Origin: Porphyromonadaceae bacterium UBA4277
GTDB taxonomy: Bacteria; Bacteroidota; Bacteroidia; Bacteroidales; Muribaculaceae
DNA: 33,399 nucleotides
Direction: 5' to 3'
Assembly: GCA_002395965.1 (NCBI GenBank)
Contig: DGVT01000123.1
Coordinates: 1 to 33,399 of the forward strand
Shown: positions 7,541 to 15,629 of the stretch, piece by piece
Layout of the letters: each line of letters starts with the position of its first letter
Numbering within the stretch: position 1 is the stretch's first letter
The notes under the pieces: generated by a model
Told to the model about the DNA's origin: nothing
The model's input: the letters and a program-made list of their open reading frames with translations, nothing else
Database searches by the model: none
Translations under genes and position numbers: made by a program

Positions 7541-8950
7541 TTACTTGAAGAAGAAGCGGTAGATGTCGTTGCCGTTGGCAAAAATCAATAGGGCAAACAG
7601 CAGTGCCATGCCTATGGTCTGTGCGCGCTCTAAGAACTTCTCGCTGGGCTGGCGGCCGGTGATGATTTCATATATCAGAAACAGCACATGGCCGCCGTCG
7701 AGTGCCGGAATGGGCAGGATGTTCATCACAGCAAGAATGATGCTCAGGAACGCTGTTATGCTCAGGAAGTCGAGCCAGTTCCATTCGGCCGGGAAGATGT
7801 TGCCTATAGCTCCGAAGCCGCCTAAACTCTTGGCACCATCGGCAGTGAAGAGAAGCTTGAGGCTCTTGACATAGGTCGTCAGCTGAGTCCAGCCCATCTC
7901 CAAGCCGCGCGGAATGCACTGGAGCAGGTTGTATTTGTGTATTTCTACCTTATATATCTTGGTGATGTTCTTGAGCTGGATGCCTATTTTGCCGGCATCG
8001 TCAACCTCTACTTGCGACTGCATAGTCTTGCCATTGCGCAAGTAAGTGAGTGTAATAGTCTTGCCCTTATTGTTGGTGAGTGCGGCGTTAAACTCGGTGA
8101 AGCTCGGTGTGGTGTCGTTATTCACCTTGAGCAAGTGGTCGTCGGGTTGCAGACCGGCTTTCTCGGCTCCCATGCGTGGCTGAGTCTGTGCAACGACCAC
8201 CGGCAGGCGGTAGTCCATAAACGGCTGGCCGTTCTCGGCGTCTTCATTGGCAGTCATTATGAACCCCTTGGGGATGGAGATGGCCACAGTGTCTTTGTTG
8301 TTGCGAAGCACAGTCACCGTTTTTGCCATGAGCATGGCCTGAAGAGTCTCACCATTGTTCTGGGTGAGCTTCTTGCCGTCGGCCATGAGTGGAATGTCGC
8401 CGTCTTGGAAACCTATCTTGTGTGCGCTGTCGCAGTAAGCCATTCCGGCGGTGGCGTCCTGCAAATTGATGGTCATGTCGCCAAAGGTATAGACTATACC
8501 GGCATATATCACCACAGCCGTCAGGAAGTTAAACAGCACTCCGCCTATCATCACCAATAGGCGCTGCCATGCCGGCTTGCTGCGGAACTCGTAGGGCTTG
8601 GCTGGTTGCTTCATCTGCTCGGTGTCCATCGACTCGTCGATCATGCCTGCTATCTTGCAGTAGCCGCCTAAGGGCACCCAGCCTATGCCATAGATGGTGT
8701 CGCGCCAGCTTGAGTGGTTGCCGGGGTGCTTGTCGGGGTCGTCGTCGGGGTTGGGTTTGCAGAATGTGATTTTTTTAGCTTTTGGATCCCACCTAACTAA
8801 AGAAATCTTAGGGTTGAAGAACATGTAGAACTTCTCTACCCAGATGCCAAACATGCGTGCAAATATATAATGTCCAAATTCGTGCACTATCACCAGCAGG
8901 CTTAGTGCTAAAATCATTTGCAGTGCTTTTAACCAGAAAGTTGCGCTCAT
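7541..8950 (-). CDS. rseP: RIP metalloprotease RseP (site-2 protease)
   Basis: An intramembrane zinc protease that cleaves membrane-anchored substrates such as anti-sigma factors and leftover signal peptides. The zinc motif HEFGH is at residues 23-27 in the first membrane helix. The second catalytic motif near the C-terminus reads NILPIPALDGGH, with the conserved Asp as third ligand. Two PDZ-like segments lie between them (about residues 160-350), followed by the terminal membrane helices. The length of 469 aa is normal. The gene follows dxr by 70 bases on the same strand, a pairing that recurs in many bacteria because both are envelope housekeeping genes. No partner anti-sigma or sigma gene is present in the window. 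Confidence 0.93.
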   Translation of the reverse strand: MSATFWLKALQMILALSLLVIVHEFGHYIFARMFGIWVEKFYMFFNPKISLVRWDPKAKKITFCKPNPDDDPDKHPGNHSSWRDTIYGIGWVPLGGYCKIAGMIDESMDTEQMKQPAKPYEFRSKPAWQRLLVMIGGVLFNFLTAVVIYAGIVYTFGDMTINLQDATAGMAYCDSAHKIGFQDGDIPLMADGKKLTQNNGETLQAMLMAKTVTVLRNNKDTVAISIPKGFIMTANEDAENGQPFMDYRLPVVVAQTQPRMGAEKAGLQPDDHLLKVNNDTTPSFTEFNAALTNNKGKTITLTYLRNGKTMQSQVEVDDAGKIGIQLKNITKIYKVEIHKYNLLQCIPRGLEMGWTQLTTYVKSLKLLFTADGAKSLGGFGAIGNIFPAEWNWLDFLSITAFLSIILAVMNILPIPALDGGHVLFLIYEIITGRQPSEKFLERAQTIGMALLFALLIFANGNDIYRFFFK

Positions 8951-9020
8951 TTTCTAAATTGTGTGTATCTATATAAAAAATATGTGTCGTGTTTTGATGT
9001 TGTGGGGGGAGAGTGAATGC

Positions 9021-10187
9021 TTATTGAATTAAAGTCTCGGCATAGCTGCGTGCCTCGGCGTTGGTGGCGACGTAGTCGTCGTAGGTGGGTGAGGCAAGGA
9101 ATTGCACACGCCCCATAGTCTTCTTCACGATGTCGCTGATGTCGGTAAACAATATTCTGTCGTGCAGGAAGGCAGCCACAGCCACTTCGTTGGCCGCGTT
9201 CATGATGCAAGCCATGTTACCGCCCTGCTCGGCGGCATAGTAGGCAGCACTGAGCAGCGGAAACTTTTTGTAGTCGGGGCGCTCGAAGGTGAGGCTGCAG
9301 TAGTCGTCGATAGTCATTTTGCGGCTGTTGGTCGAAAGGCGCCCGTCGGGCAGTCCTAAAGCATATCGGATGGGCAGGTGCATGTCGGGCAGTCCGAGCT
9401 GTGCCTTCACCGAGCCGTCGCAAAATTCCACCATCGAGTGGATGATCGACTGCGGATGCACCACTATCTCAATGTGCTCGTGGTCGATGCCGAACAGCCA
9501 TTTGGCTTCGAGCATCTCAAAGCCCTTGTTCATCATCGTGGCACTGTCGATGGTGATTTTTGCTCCCATAGCCCAGTTGGGGTGCTTCAGGGCGTCGGCA
9601 GCTCGCATGGTGTGCAATATCTCGATGGGAGTGGTGCGGAATGGCCCGCCCGAAGCCGTGAGGATGAGTTTGCTCACGTCTTGCCGTCGCTCGCCCACCA
9701 GGCACTGGTAAAATGCTCCGTGCTCGCTATCGACGGGGTATAGCTTGCTGGAGGAATGCTTCAGCAGCTGCGTGATGAGCTCACCGGCCACCACCAAGGT
9801 CTCCTTGTTGGCAAGGGCAATGTTTTTGTTTGCCTTTATGGCAGCAATGGTCGATTCCAGGCCGCTGTAGCCCACCATGGCTGTTACCACGGTATCGACT
9901 GCGCTGTCGGTAACGAGCTGCGCGATGGCACTGCTGCCGCTATGCACCTGCGTTGCGGTGCCGGCAAGGGCATCGCGCACCTTGTCATATTGCTGCTCGT
10001 CGGCAATGACCACATGCTCGGGTTTGAACCTCAGTGCCTGCTCGATGAGCAGATTGGCGCTGACGTTGGCCGTGAGCAGCCAGGGCTTGAACAGGGTGGG
10101 GTACTCGGCCATGATGTCGAGGCTCTGGCGTCCTATCGAGCCGGTGCTACCCAGAATGGCAATATTACGGTGTTTAGTCATATTCAT
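9021..10187 (-). CDS. dxr: 1-deoxy-D-xylulose 5-phosphate reductoisomerase
   Basis: This catalyses the second step of the MEP isoprenoid pathway: NADPH-dependent rearrangement and reduction of DXP to MEP. The NADPH-binding motif GSTGSIG is near residue 13. The metal and substrate motifs VDSEHGAFYQ and ASGGPF, and the flexible-loop region LKHPNWAMGAKITIDSATMM, are all intact. The length of 388 aa is standard. The start at 10187 gives MNMTKH; an in-frame ATG at 10181 is equally plausible. A TAAATTTG box on the minus strand (10201-10208) lies very close upstream but lacks a well-spaced -33 partner. dxs, the preceding pathway step, is in the same window at 21743. dxr leads the dxr-rseP-rlmI unit. 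Confidence 0.95.
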   Translation of the reverse strand: MNMTKHRNIAILGSTGSIGRQSLDIMAEYPTLFKPWLLTANVSANLLIEQALRFKPEHVVIADEQQYDKVRDALAGTATQVHSGSSAIAQLVTDSAVDTVVTAMVGYSGLESTIAAIKANKNIALANKETLVVAGELITQLLKHSSSKLYPVDSEHGAFYQCLVGERRQDVSKLILTASGGPFRTTPIEILHTMRAADALKHPNWAMGAKITIDSATMMNKGFEMLEAKWLFGIDHEHIEIVVHPQSIIHSMVEFCDGSVKAQLGLPDMHLPIRYALGLPDGRLSTNSRKMTIDDYCSLTFERPDYKKFPLLSAAYYAAEQGGNMACIMNAANEVAVAAFLHDRILFTDISDIVKKTMGRVQFLASPTYDDYVATNAEARSYAETLIQ

Positions 10188-10408
10188 AATTACAAATGTG
10201 CAAATTTACTAATTATCTGTTTGTGTAGAAACAATTTTCAGTTAATTTTAGAAGATTGTTATAGGTTGTTATTAAAAGAGTGTGTTGTGTGCCGCGAAAC
10301 GTGATTTTAGATTGTTGATTATAAACGACTGTTAATTTAGTGCGCCTTGTAATTTGTTTGTGTTAATAAAGGTGAAATCTTCGACGAAAATCTTGCCGAA
10401 AAACTATG

Positions 10409-10434
10409 TTGTAAAACATAATATTGTAATTTTG
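10409..10434 (+). promoter_or_regulatory. Promoter for the candidate small RNA
   Basis: TAATTTTG at 10427-10434 matches the TAnnTTTG -7 box. A TTG at 10409-10411 lies upstream with a 15-base gap, shorter than the usual spacing, so the -33 half is only a partial match. The predicted start is near 10441. Confidence 0.45.
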
Positions 10435-10440
10435 CGCCGT

Positions 10441-10622
10441 TTTCATGGTATTTAGATTTTAAGGGTTAATAATTGATGCCGCGAGGCATGTTTTGCTACT
10501 CCTTCATCGCCATGATAATGCTGTGAAGGAGTGAGTGGTTGGTAATTTTTAAGGTTTATGTTAATGGTATTAGAGGTTAATAAGGATTGAAAAATCCGCG
10601 ACGCGAGTCGCGGATTTTTTTT
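10441..10622 (+). ncRNA. Candidate structured small RNA, about 180 nt
   Basis: This stand-alone unit runs from a -7 box match to a strong intrinsic terminator and has no credible ORF inside. Predicted structure: hairpin ATGCC-GCGA-GGCAT (10476-10489), hairpin ACTCCTTCA/TGAAGGAGT (arms 10498-10506 and 10524-10532, 17-nt loop), and the terminator hairpin with the same GCGA loop. The box GGTTAATAA occurs twice, at 10464-10472 and 10575-10583, before the first and last hairpins. Its length is like that of 6S RNA or the Bacteroidales-1 motif, but I could not find the long closing stem expected of 6S RNA, so no family is assigned. Confidence 0.42.
10591..10622 (+). terminator. Strong intrinsic terminator
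   Basis: A perfect 12-bp stem (10591-10602 with 10607-10618) closes on the tetraloop GCGA, and the T-run extends to 10622. It is the most canonical terminator in the window. It faces the plus strand and has no protein gene in front of it, because dxr reads the other way. This is the main argument for a small RNA upstream. Confidence 0.9.
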
Positions 10623-10844
10623 ACTGTGTGCCCGCCAGCTATCAGGCAACAAACAGAAGGCTCAGTTGCAAAATTGTGTATAACGCTGTCGCTGGAGGCT
10701 GTCAATGCTCAGAAATAGTGACTCTGATGCCGAAAAATTCAATTTCTTTATCTCGACTGGCATGTAAGTGGGGATTTTTGACTATTTTTGCTGTGAAAAA
10801 TATCAGAGTAATATAGTGGGTAATTATATTAACACGCTCGAAAA

Positions 10845-10965
10845 AGTCGCGGCCAGCACTTCCGTCCCGTTGGGGCAAGGCGTAACATCTTGATTACCAC
10901 CCGGGACGATGCCTTGGGCTAAGTGCCTTGGGTGCTTACTGGATTTCTTCAAGCCGACCCCATTA
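10845..10965. repeat. GC-rich structured intergenic segment, possible dispersed repeat
   Basis: The segment contrasts with its AT-rich surroundings. CGTCCCG (10863-10869) pairs with CGGGACG (10902-10908). TGCCTTGGG occurs twice, at 10910-10918 and 10924-10932, and GGGGCAAGGC within the loop is nearly complementary to the first copy. There is no start codon or open frame. It could be a REP-like element, a decayed mobile fragment or a leader structure for kdsB, which begins 50 bases downstream. Confidence 0.4.
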
Positions 10966-11015
10966 TATTGCTTTAGTTAAAGTGAGAAGATTAGATAAAC
11001 GTAACTAAGATTGCA

Positions 11016-11774
11016 ATGACAAAATTTATAGGAATCATTCCGGCTCGCTACGCCTCGACCCGTTTCCCGGCCAAGCCGTTGGCGCTGCTTGGTGGCAAGC
11101 CGGTCATTCAGCATGTGTGGGAGGCCGTGAGCCGTGTGCTTGATGCAGCCGTCGTTGCCACCGACGACGAGCGCATAGCCCGTGTGGTGACCGATTTCGG
11201 CGGAAAGGCAGTGATGACATCGGCCTCGCATCGCAGCGGTACCGACCGCTGCTATGAGGCGTATGTGAAAAATGGCGGAGCCGAGGACGTGGTGATCAAC
11301 ATTCAGGGTGATGAGCCATTTATAGCGCCGGAGCAGCTTGAGGCGTTGATGCAATGCTTTGACGATGCCGAGACCGACATTGCCACCCTCATCAGGCCGT
11401 TCCAGGCTTTCCGGCCCTATGCCGAGCTTGAAAACCCCAACGTGCCCAAGGTGGTGGTTGATTCCCGTTTCAGGGCTCGTTATTTCTCGCGCTCGGTAAT
11501 CCCCTATGTGCGTGGTGCCGAGCGCAGCGGGTGGCCACAGGCAGTGCAGTATTACACACACATAGGCTTGTATGCCTATCGAGCCGGTGTCTTAAAGGAA
11601 ATCACACGGTTGCCGCAGTCATCGCTCGAGCTGGCCGAGTCGCTTGAGCAGTTGCGTTGGCTCGAGAATGGCTACACGATAAAGACAGCCATAACAACAA
11701 TCGAAACCATAGGCATCGACACTCCTGCCGACCTGGCCCGTGCCGAAGCCTATCTTGCCTCTTTACAAGCATGA
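11016..11774 (+). CDS. kdsB: CMP-Kdo synthetase (3-deoxy-manno-octulosonate cytidylyltransferase)
   Basis: This cytoplasmic enzyme activates Kdo with CTP to CMP-Kdo, the donor for the lipopolysaccharide inner core. The N-terminal nucleotide-binding signature GIIPARYASTRFPAKPL is intact, followed by QGDEPFI for metal and sugar binding. The length of 252 aa is typical. The start matches the family, whose members begin a few residues before the GIIPAR motif. The gene overlaps the next ORF by 4 bases (ATGA), so the two are probably translated together. It opens a plus-strand run that ends with an LptF/G-like permease, which fits an LPS theme. Confidence 0.95.
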   Translation: MTKFIGIIPARYASTRFPAKPLALLGGKPVIQHVWEAVSRVLDAAVVATDDERIARVVTDFGGKAVMTSASHRSGTDRCYEAYVKNGGAEDVVINIQGDEPFIAPEQLEALMQCFDDAETDIATLIRPFQAFRPYAELENPNVPKVVVDSRFRARYFSRSVIPYVRGAERSGWPQAVQYYTHIGLYAYRAGVLKEITRLPQSSLELAESLEQLRWLENGYTIKTAITTIETIGIDTPADLARAEAYLASLQA

Positions 11775-13078
11775 CCCAGCGCACGATAGCCCCGCAGGTG
11801 CGTCCGTTTAGTGACGTGCGTCTTGACTTGCCGCCGCTGCGCCACTTGAGCAACGGCATTCCCATCTATGTGATAGACCGCGGGAGCGATGAGGTGAACC
11901 GCCTCTCGGTGTATGTGCGTGGCGGGGTGCTCGACGAGCCGGAGCCCATGCTGTCGCTGCTCACGGGGGCGGCGCTGGTAGAGGGTAGTAGTCGTTTCAC
12001 GTCGGCCGACATTGCACTGCGTCTTGATAATGAGGGCGCGTGGAAGGCCGTGCAGGCCTATGACGACTGGACCGAGCTCTCGTTCTGGTCGCTGAATGAG
12101 CATTATGCCAGCATCCTCGAAATCCTGACCGACTGCCTCACGGCACCGTCGTTTAATGCCGAAGACCTGGCAGTGCTGCAGCGCCGCTATGCCGGCACTT
12201 GTGCCACCCAGCGGCAGCGAGGCAAGTATTACAGTGCGTTGGCATTGAGGCAGATGTTTTATGGCGCCGGCCACCCGCTGTCGCGCGACACCACGCCCGA
12301 GCGCATTCTTGCCATCACCACCGGGCAGCTGCGTAGCTACTACAACACCTATTATAAGACCGCCTCGATGTGTGTGGTGCTTGCCGGACGGGTCACCGAT
12401 GAGATGATAGCCATGACCGATGCCTCGATAGGACAGATGTCGCTGCCGGGCGAAGCTCCGCAGCCTTATGACTGGGCATCGTTCAGCTTGCCACAGTCGG
12501 GTGCACAGCGCATCATCCACCGGCCCGATGACGTGCAGGCTTCGATAGCCATAGCCATCCCTGCCGTTGCGCGTCGTCATCCCGATTACTTCAAGTTGCG
12601 CTTGACCGCAATATTGCTTGGTGGCTATTTCGGAAGCAGACTGATGACCAATATTCGTGAGGACAAAGGCTACACCTATGGCATAACGGCATTTCTTGCC
12701 GGTCGTGCCCATTGTGCTAACGTAGGCATCAACACCGAGTGTGACGTGGCTCACGCCATGCCGGTGCTCGACGAGGTGAGGCGTGAGATGCGCCGACTGC
12801 GCGAGGAGCCGGTGAGCCAGGCCGAGCTCGACATAGTGAAGCAAAACATGATAAGCGACCTGGTGAAGACGCTCGACACCCCCTTCAGCGTGGCCTCGTA
12901 TGTGGCTTCGACCATAACCATCGGGGTTTACCCTGAATACTATAACGAGCAGGTGAAACAAGTGATGGCGGCCACAGCTCGCGATGTGATGCTCATGGCC
13001 GAGCGCTATCTTAATGAGGAGCGCATGCTTATTGCCATTGCCGCTCCCGAAGATAAGCTGGTGCAAATAGCACCTTGA
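11771..13078 (+). CDS. M16 (insulinase/pitrilysin) family protein lacking the zinc motif
   Basis: The ATG at 11771 overlaps the kdsB stop and gives a 435-residue protein; the open frame extends further upstream only inside kdsB. The two-domain M16 fold is recognisable, and the C-terminal substrate-binding signature SRLMTNIREDKGYTYG is well kept. The inverted zinc motif HxxEH is not. The aligned residues 63-67 read LLTGA, within LSLLTGAALVEGSS, so no zinc-binding His or Glu remains. It should not be a peptidase by itself. In known M16 pairs the inactive subunit works with an active one, but no partner is encoded here. There is no signal peptide, so it is predicted to be cytoplasmic, unlike many exported M16 proteins. 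Confidence 0.85.
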   Translation: MTQRTIAPQVRPFSDVRLDLPPLRHLSNGIPIYVIDRGSDEVNRLSVYVRGGVLDEPEPMLSLLTGAALVEGSSRFTSADIALRLDNEGAWKAVQAYDDWTELSFWSLNEHYASILEILTDCLTAPSFNAEDLAVLQRRYAGTCATQRQRGKYYSALALRQMFYGAGHPLSRDTTPERILAITTGQLRSYYNTYYKTASMCVVLAGRVTDEMIAMTDASIGQMSLPGEAPQPYDWASFSLPQSGAQRIIHRPDDVQASIAIAIPAVARRHPDYFKLRLTAILLGGYFGSRLMTNIREDKGYTYGITAFLAGRAHCANVGINTECDVAHAMPVLDEVRREMRRLREEPVSQAELDIVKQNMISDLVKTLDTPFSVASYVASTITIGVYPEYYNEQVKQVMAATARDVMLMAERYLNEERMLIAIAAPEDKLVQIAP

Positions 13079-13124
13079 ATTGAACTGATGTGAATAACTA
13101 ATGATAATAAAAGACAAGAAATAT

Positions 13125-13514
13125 ATGAATTCTCCAGTTGTGGCAGGACTGCTCACCATAGCCCTCCTGCTGGTGTCTAACGTGGTGATGACCATGGCCT
13201 GGTACGGACACTTGAAACTCCAGCAGATGGGGGTCACCACCGGATGGCCGCTGATAGCCGTTATACTTTTTTCGTGGGGCATAGCCCTGTTTGAATACTC
13301 ATTTATGGTGCCGGCCAATCGCATCGGCTTTGTTGAGAACGGTGGGCCGTTCTCGCTCTTGCAGCTCAAGGTGATACAAGAGTGCATCACGCTGGTGATC
13401 TTCACAGTGTTTGTTGTGGTGTTCTTCAAGAACGAGCATCTGCACTGGAATCACTTCGTGTCGTTTTTGCTGCTCATCATGGCAGTGTTTTTTGCTTTTC
13501 TCAAAACCGACTAA
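13125..13514 (+). CDS. DUF486 (DMT-superfamily-like) small membrane protein
   Basis: A 129-residue inner-membrane protein with four predicted helices. The segment SNVVMTMAWYGHLKL near the N-terminus and PANRIGF in the middle are the conserved parts of DUF486, a small drug/metabolite-transporter-like family with no established substrate. I chose the ATG at 13125 because family members begin just before the first helix. An in-frame ATG at 13101 would add MIIKDKKY and cannot be excluded. The gene lies 46 bases after the M16 gene and 13 bases before ligA, so it is almost certainly in the same operon. Confidence 0.82.
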   Translation: MNSPVVAGLLTIALLLVSNVVMTMAWYGHLKLQQMGVTTGWPLIAVILFSWGIALFEYSFMVPANRIGFVENGGPFSLLQLKVIQECITLVIFTVFVVVFFKNEHLHWNHFVSFLLLIMAVFFAFLKTD

Positions 13515-13527
13515 ATCCTTCTGAAAT

Positions 13528-15531
13528 ATGGACATTTTCAAACAACGCATCGACCAACTGCGCGCTCAGCTCAACCAGCACAATCACAACTACTATGTGC
13601 TGAACGCTCCCACGATTAGCGACCAGGAGTTTGACTCACTCATGCGAGAGTTGCAAGACCTGGAGCAGGCCTACCCGCAGTATGCCGACCCGCTGTCGCC
13701 CACTCAGCGTGTGGGCAGCGACATTAACAAGGCCTTCAAGCAAGTGAGGCATGAGCGCCCCATGATGTCGCTTGCCAACAGCTATAACATTGGCGAGGTG
13801 GAAGATTTCCTGCGTCGTGCGCAGGATGGCCTGGGTGGCGAGGCCTGTGAGATAGTGGGTGAAATGAAATATGACGGGACGAGCATCTCGGTTACCTATG
13901 AACATGGGCGGCTGGTGCGTGCCGTAACACGCGGCGACGGCACCCAGGGCGACGATGTGACGGCCAATGTCATAACCATAAAGAGCGTGCCGCTGGAGCT
14001 GCCGCACGATGCCGATATTCCCGAGCGCTTTGAGGTGCGTGGCGAGATACTGCTGCCGTGGGCCAGCTTTGAACGCTTGAACAAGGAACGTGAATTTAAC
14101 GAAGAACCGCTCTTTGCCAATCCGCGCAATGCTGCGGCCGGAACGCTGAAACTGCAAAACAGCGCCGAGGTGGCACGTCGCGGCCTGGATGCCTATTTCT
14201 ATTTCCTGCTGGGCGACAACCTGCCCTTCGACACTCATGCCCAGACCATCGAGGCTCTTCATCGGTGGGGATTCAAGACCGGAGAGATGACGGTGCTTGA
14301 GTCGATAGACAGGGTAGGGCAGTTTATCGACTACTGGGACACACAGCGCAAGCAGCTGCCTGTGGCCACCGATGGCCTGGTGTTCAAAATCAACTCGTTG
14401 CGACAGCAACTCAACCTTGGCAACACGGCCAAGTCGCCTCGTTGGGCCATTGCCTATAAATTTGCTCCCGAGCGTGAAGCCACACGCCTGAGGTTTGTCT
14501 CGTTCGAGGTGGGGCGCTCAGGTGTGATAACGCCGGTTGCCAATCTTGACCCGGTGCTCCTTTCGGGCACGATAGTGAAGCGTGCATCACTTCATAACGA
14601 AGACATCATTCGCCAGCTCGACATCCACGATGGCGACACAGTGCTGGTGGAGAAAGGCGGCGAGATTATTCCCAAAATCGTGGGTGTGGATGAGAAGCTG
14701 CGCCCAGCCGGTGCCCAGCCTCTGACCTTTGTGCGCGAGTGCCCGGTATGTGGCACGCCGCTGGTGCGTGTCGAGGGCGAGGCCGCGTGGGTGTGCCCCA
14801 ACAAGTGGGGATGTGAGCCGCAAATCACCGGGCGCATCGAGCACTTTGTGGGGCGCCATGCGATGAATATCGACGGCATCGGCGAGGAGGTGGCAGTCAT
14901 GCTGCATCGCAGTGGCCTGGTCAATGATGTTGCCGACCTCTATGACCTGACAGCCGAAAAACTCGTTGCCCTTGACCGATTTCAAGAGCGCAGTGCACAG
15001 CGCATTTTGCGCGGCATAGAGGAGTCGCTGAACGTGCCGTTTGCAAGGGTGATTTTTGCTCTGTCGATACCCTTTGTGGGAGAGACTACGGGCAAGGTGC
15101 TGGCTCGTAATGTGCACGACATAGACCACTTGATGACAATGCCGGCCGAAGAACTGGCTGCAATCCCCGAGATAGGGCCCAAGATTGCTCAGTCGATAGT
15201 CGATTTCTTTGCCGAGCAAAGAAATTGCGACATTGTCGGGCGACTAAGGGCTGCCGGGCTGCAAATGGCGCTTTCAAGCGATGAAATGGCCGGGCGCACC
15301 GATAAACTTGCCGGGCTGAAGATTGTGATTAGTGGCACCTTTGCACGCCATTCGAGGGAGGAATACAAGGCCATGATTGAAAATAACGGTGGCAAGAACG
15401 TGGGGTCGATAAGCAAGGCTACAACCCATGTGCTGGCCGGTGAGAATATGGGACCGGCCAAGCTCGAGAAGGCGCAAAAGCTCAACATCCCCATTATCGA
15501 CGAGGAGCAGTTCCTTGCCATGCTTGAATAG
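13528..15531 (+). CDS. ligA: NAD-dependent DNA ligase LigA
   Basis: This enzyme seals nicks in replication and repair using NAD+. The adenylation domain carries the nucleophile K114 in the motif KYDG. An OB fold follows, then the four-cysteine zinc finger (CPVCG and CPNKWGC) near residues 408-433. Helix-hairpin-helix repeats cover about 440-580 and a C-terminal BRCT domain about 590-667. The length of 667 aa is the family norm and all domains are complete. It begins 13 bases after the DUF486 gene. Confidence 0.97.
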   Translation: MDIFKQRIDQLRAQLNQHNHNYYVLNAPTISDQEFDSLMRELQDLEQAYPQYADPLSPTQRVGSDINKAFKQVRHERPMMSLANSYNIGEVEDFLRRAQDGLGGEACEIVGEMKYDGTSISVTYEHGRLVRAVTRGDGTQGDDVTANVITIKSVPLELPHDADIPERFEVRGEILLPWASFERLNKEREFNEEPLFANPRNAAAGTLKLQNSAEVARRGLDAYFYFLLGDNLPFDTHAQTIEALHRWGFKTGEMTVLESIDRVGQFIDYWDTQRKQLPVATDGLVFKINSLRQQLNLGNTAKSPRWAIAYKFAPEREATRLRFVSFEVGRSGVITPVANLDPVLLSGTIVKRASLHNEDIIRQLDIHDGDTVLVEKGGEIIPKIVGVDEKLRPAGAQPLTFVRECPVCGTPLVRVEGEAAWVCPNKWGCEPQITGRIEHFVGRHAMNIDGIGEEVAVMLHRSGLVNDVADLYDLTAEKLVALDRFQERSAQRILRGIEESLNVPFARVIFALSIPFVGETTGKVLARNVHDIDHLMTMPAEELAAIPEIGPKIAQSIVDFFAEQRNCDIVGRLRAAGLQMALSSDEMAGRTDKLAGLKIVISGTFARHSREEYKAMIENNGGKNVGSISKATTHVLAGENMGPAKLEKAQKLNIPIIDEEQFLAMLE

Positions 15532-15572
15532 GGATTCCACATGGCGCCGGTTAGGTTAAAAAATCTATAGTT

Positions 15573-15604
15573 TATGCCGGGTTGAATATAATTAACTAAT
15601 TTTG
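15573..15604 (+). promoter_or_regulatory. Near-consensus promoter for the LptF/G-like permease
   Basis: TATG (3 of 4 matches to TTTG) at 15573-15576, a 20-base spacer and TAATTTTG at 15597-15604 form a good Bacteroidota promoter in the 98-base gap after ligA. It would let the permease be expressed apart from ligA. Confidence 0.6.
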
Positions 15605-15629
15605 TTGGCTAAACCATTATTATTAGAGA

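Larger units (their letters stand above)
10188..11015. other. 828-bp non-coding interval between dxr and kdsB
   Basis: No convincing protein gene lies here; the two ORFs of 62 and 66 codons have unremarkable composition and one runs through the terminator. The interval holds a candidate small-RNA unit (10409-10622), an AT-rich stretch (about 10623-10840) in which I see nothing, and a GC-rich structured segment (10845-10965). The flanking genes point away from each other, so their own promoters should also be here, but I could not find a consensus promoter for kdsB. Confidence 0.7.

Noticed and set aside
10201..10208. TAAATTTG box as the dxr promoter
   Set aside because: The -7 box matches but the nearest -33-like TTG is 23 bases away, and the leader would be only about 7-13 nt. 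Too weak to list.
10441..10622. Assignment of the candidate small RNA as 6S RNA
   Set aside because: The 5' region does not pair with the region before the terminator, so the long closing rod of 6S RNA is not seen. I kept it as an unassigned RNA.
10628..10816. 62-codon plus-strand frame after the terminator
   Set aside because: No motif, and its start codon lies 6 bases after the T-run of a terminator with no promoter in between. The frame length is within chance for this AT-rich stretch.
11750..13429. 559-codon open frame on the minus strand opposite the M16 and DUF486 genes
   Set aside because: It is antisense to two recognisable proteins, has no family motif and a His/Arg-rich low-quality composition. 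Long antisense frames recur in this window because the real genes seldom use codons that read as stops in that frame.
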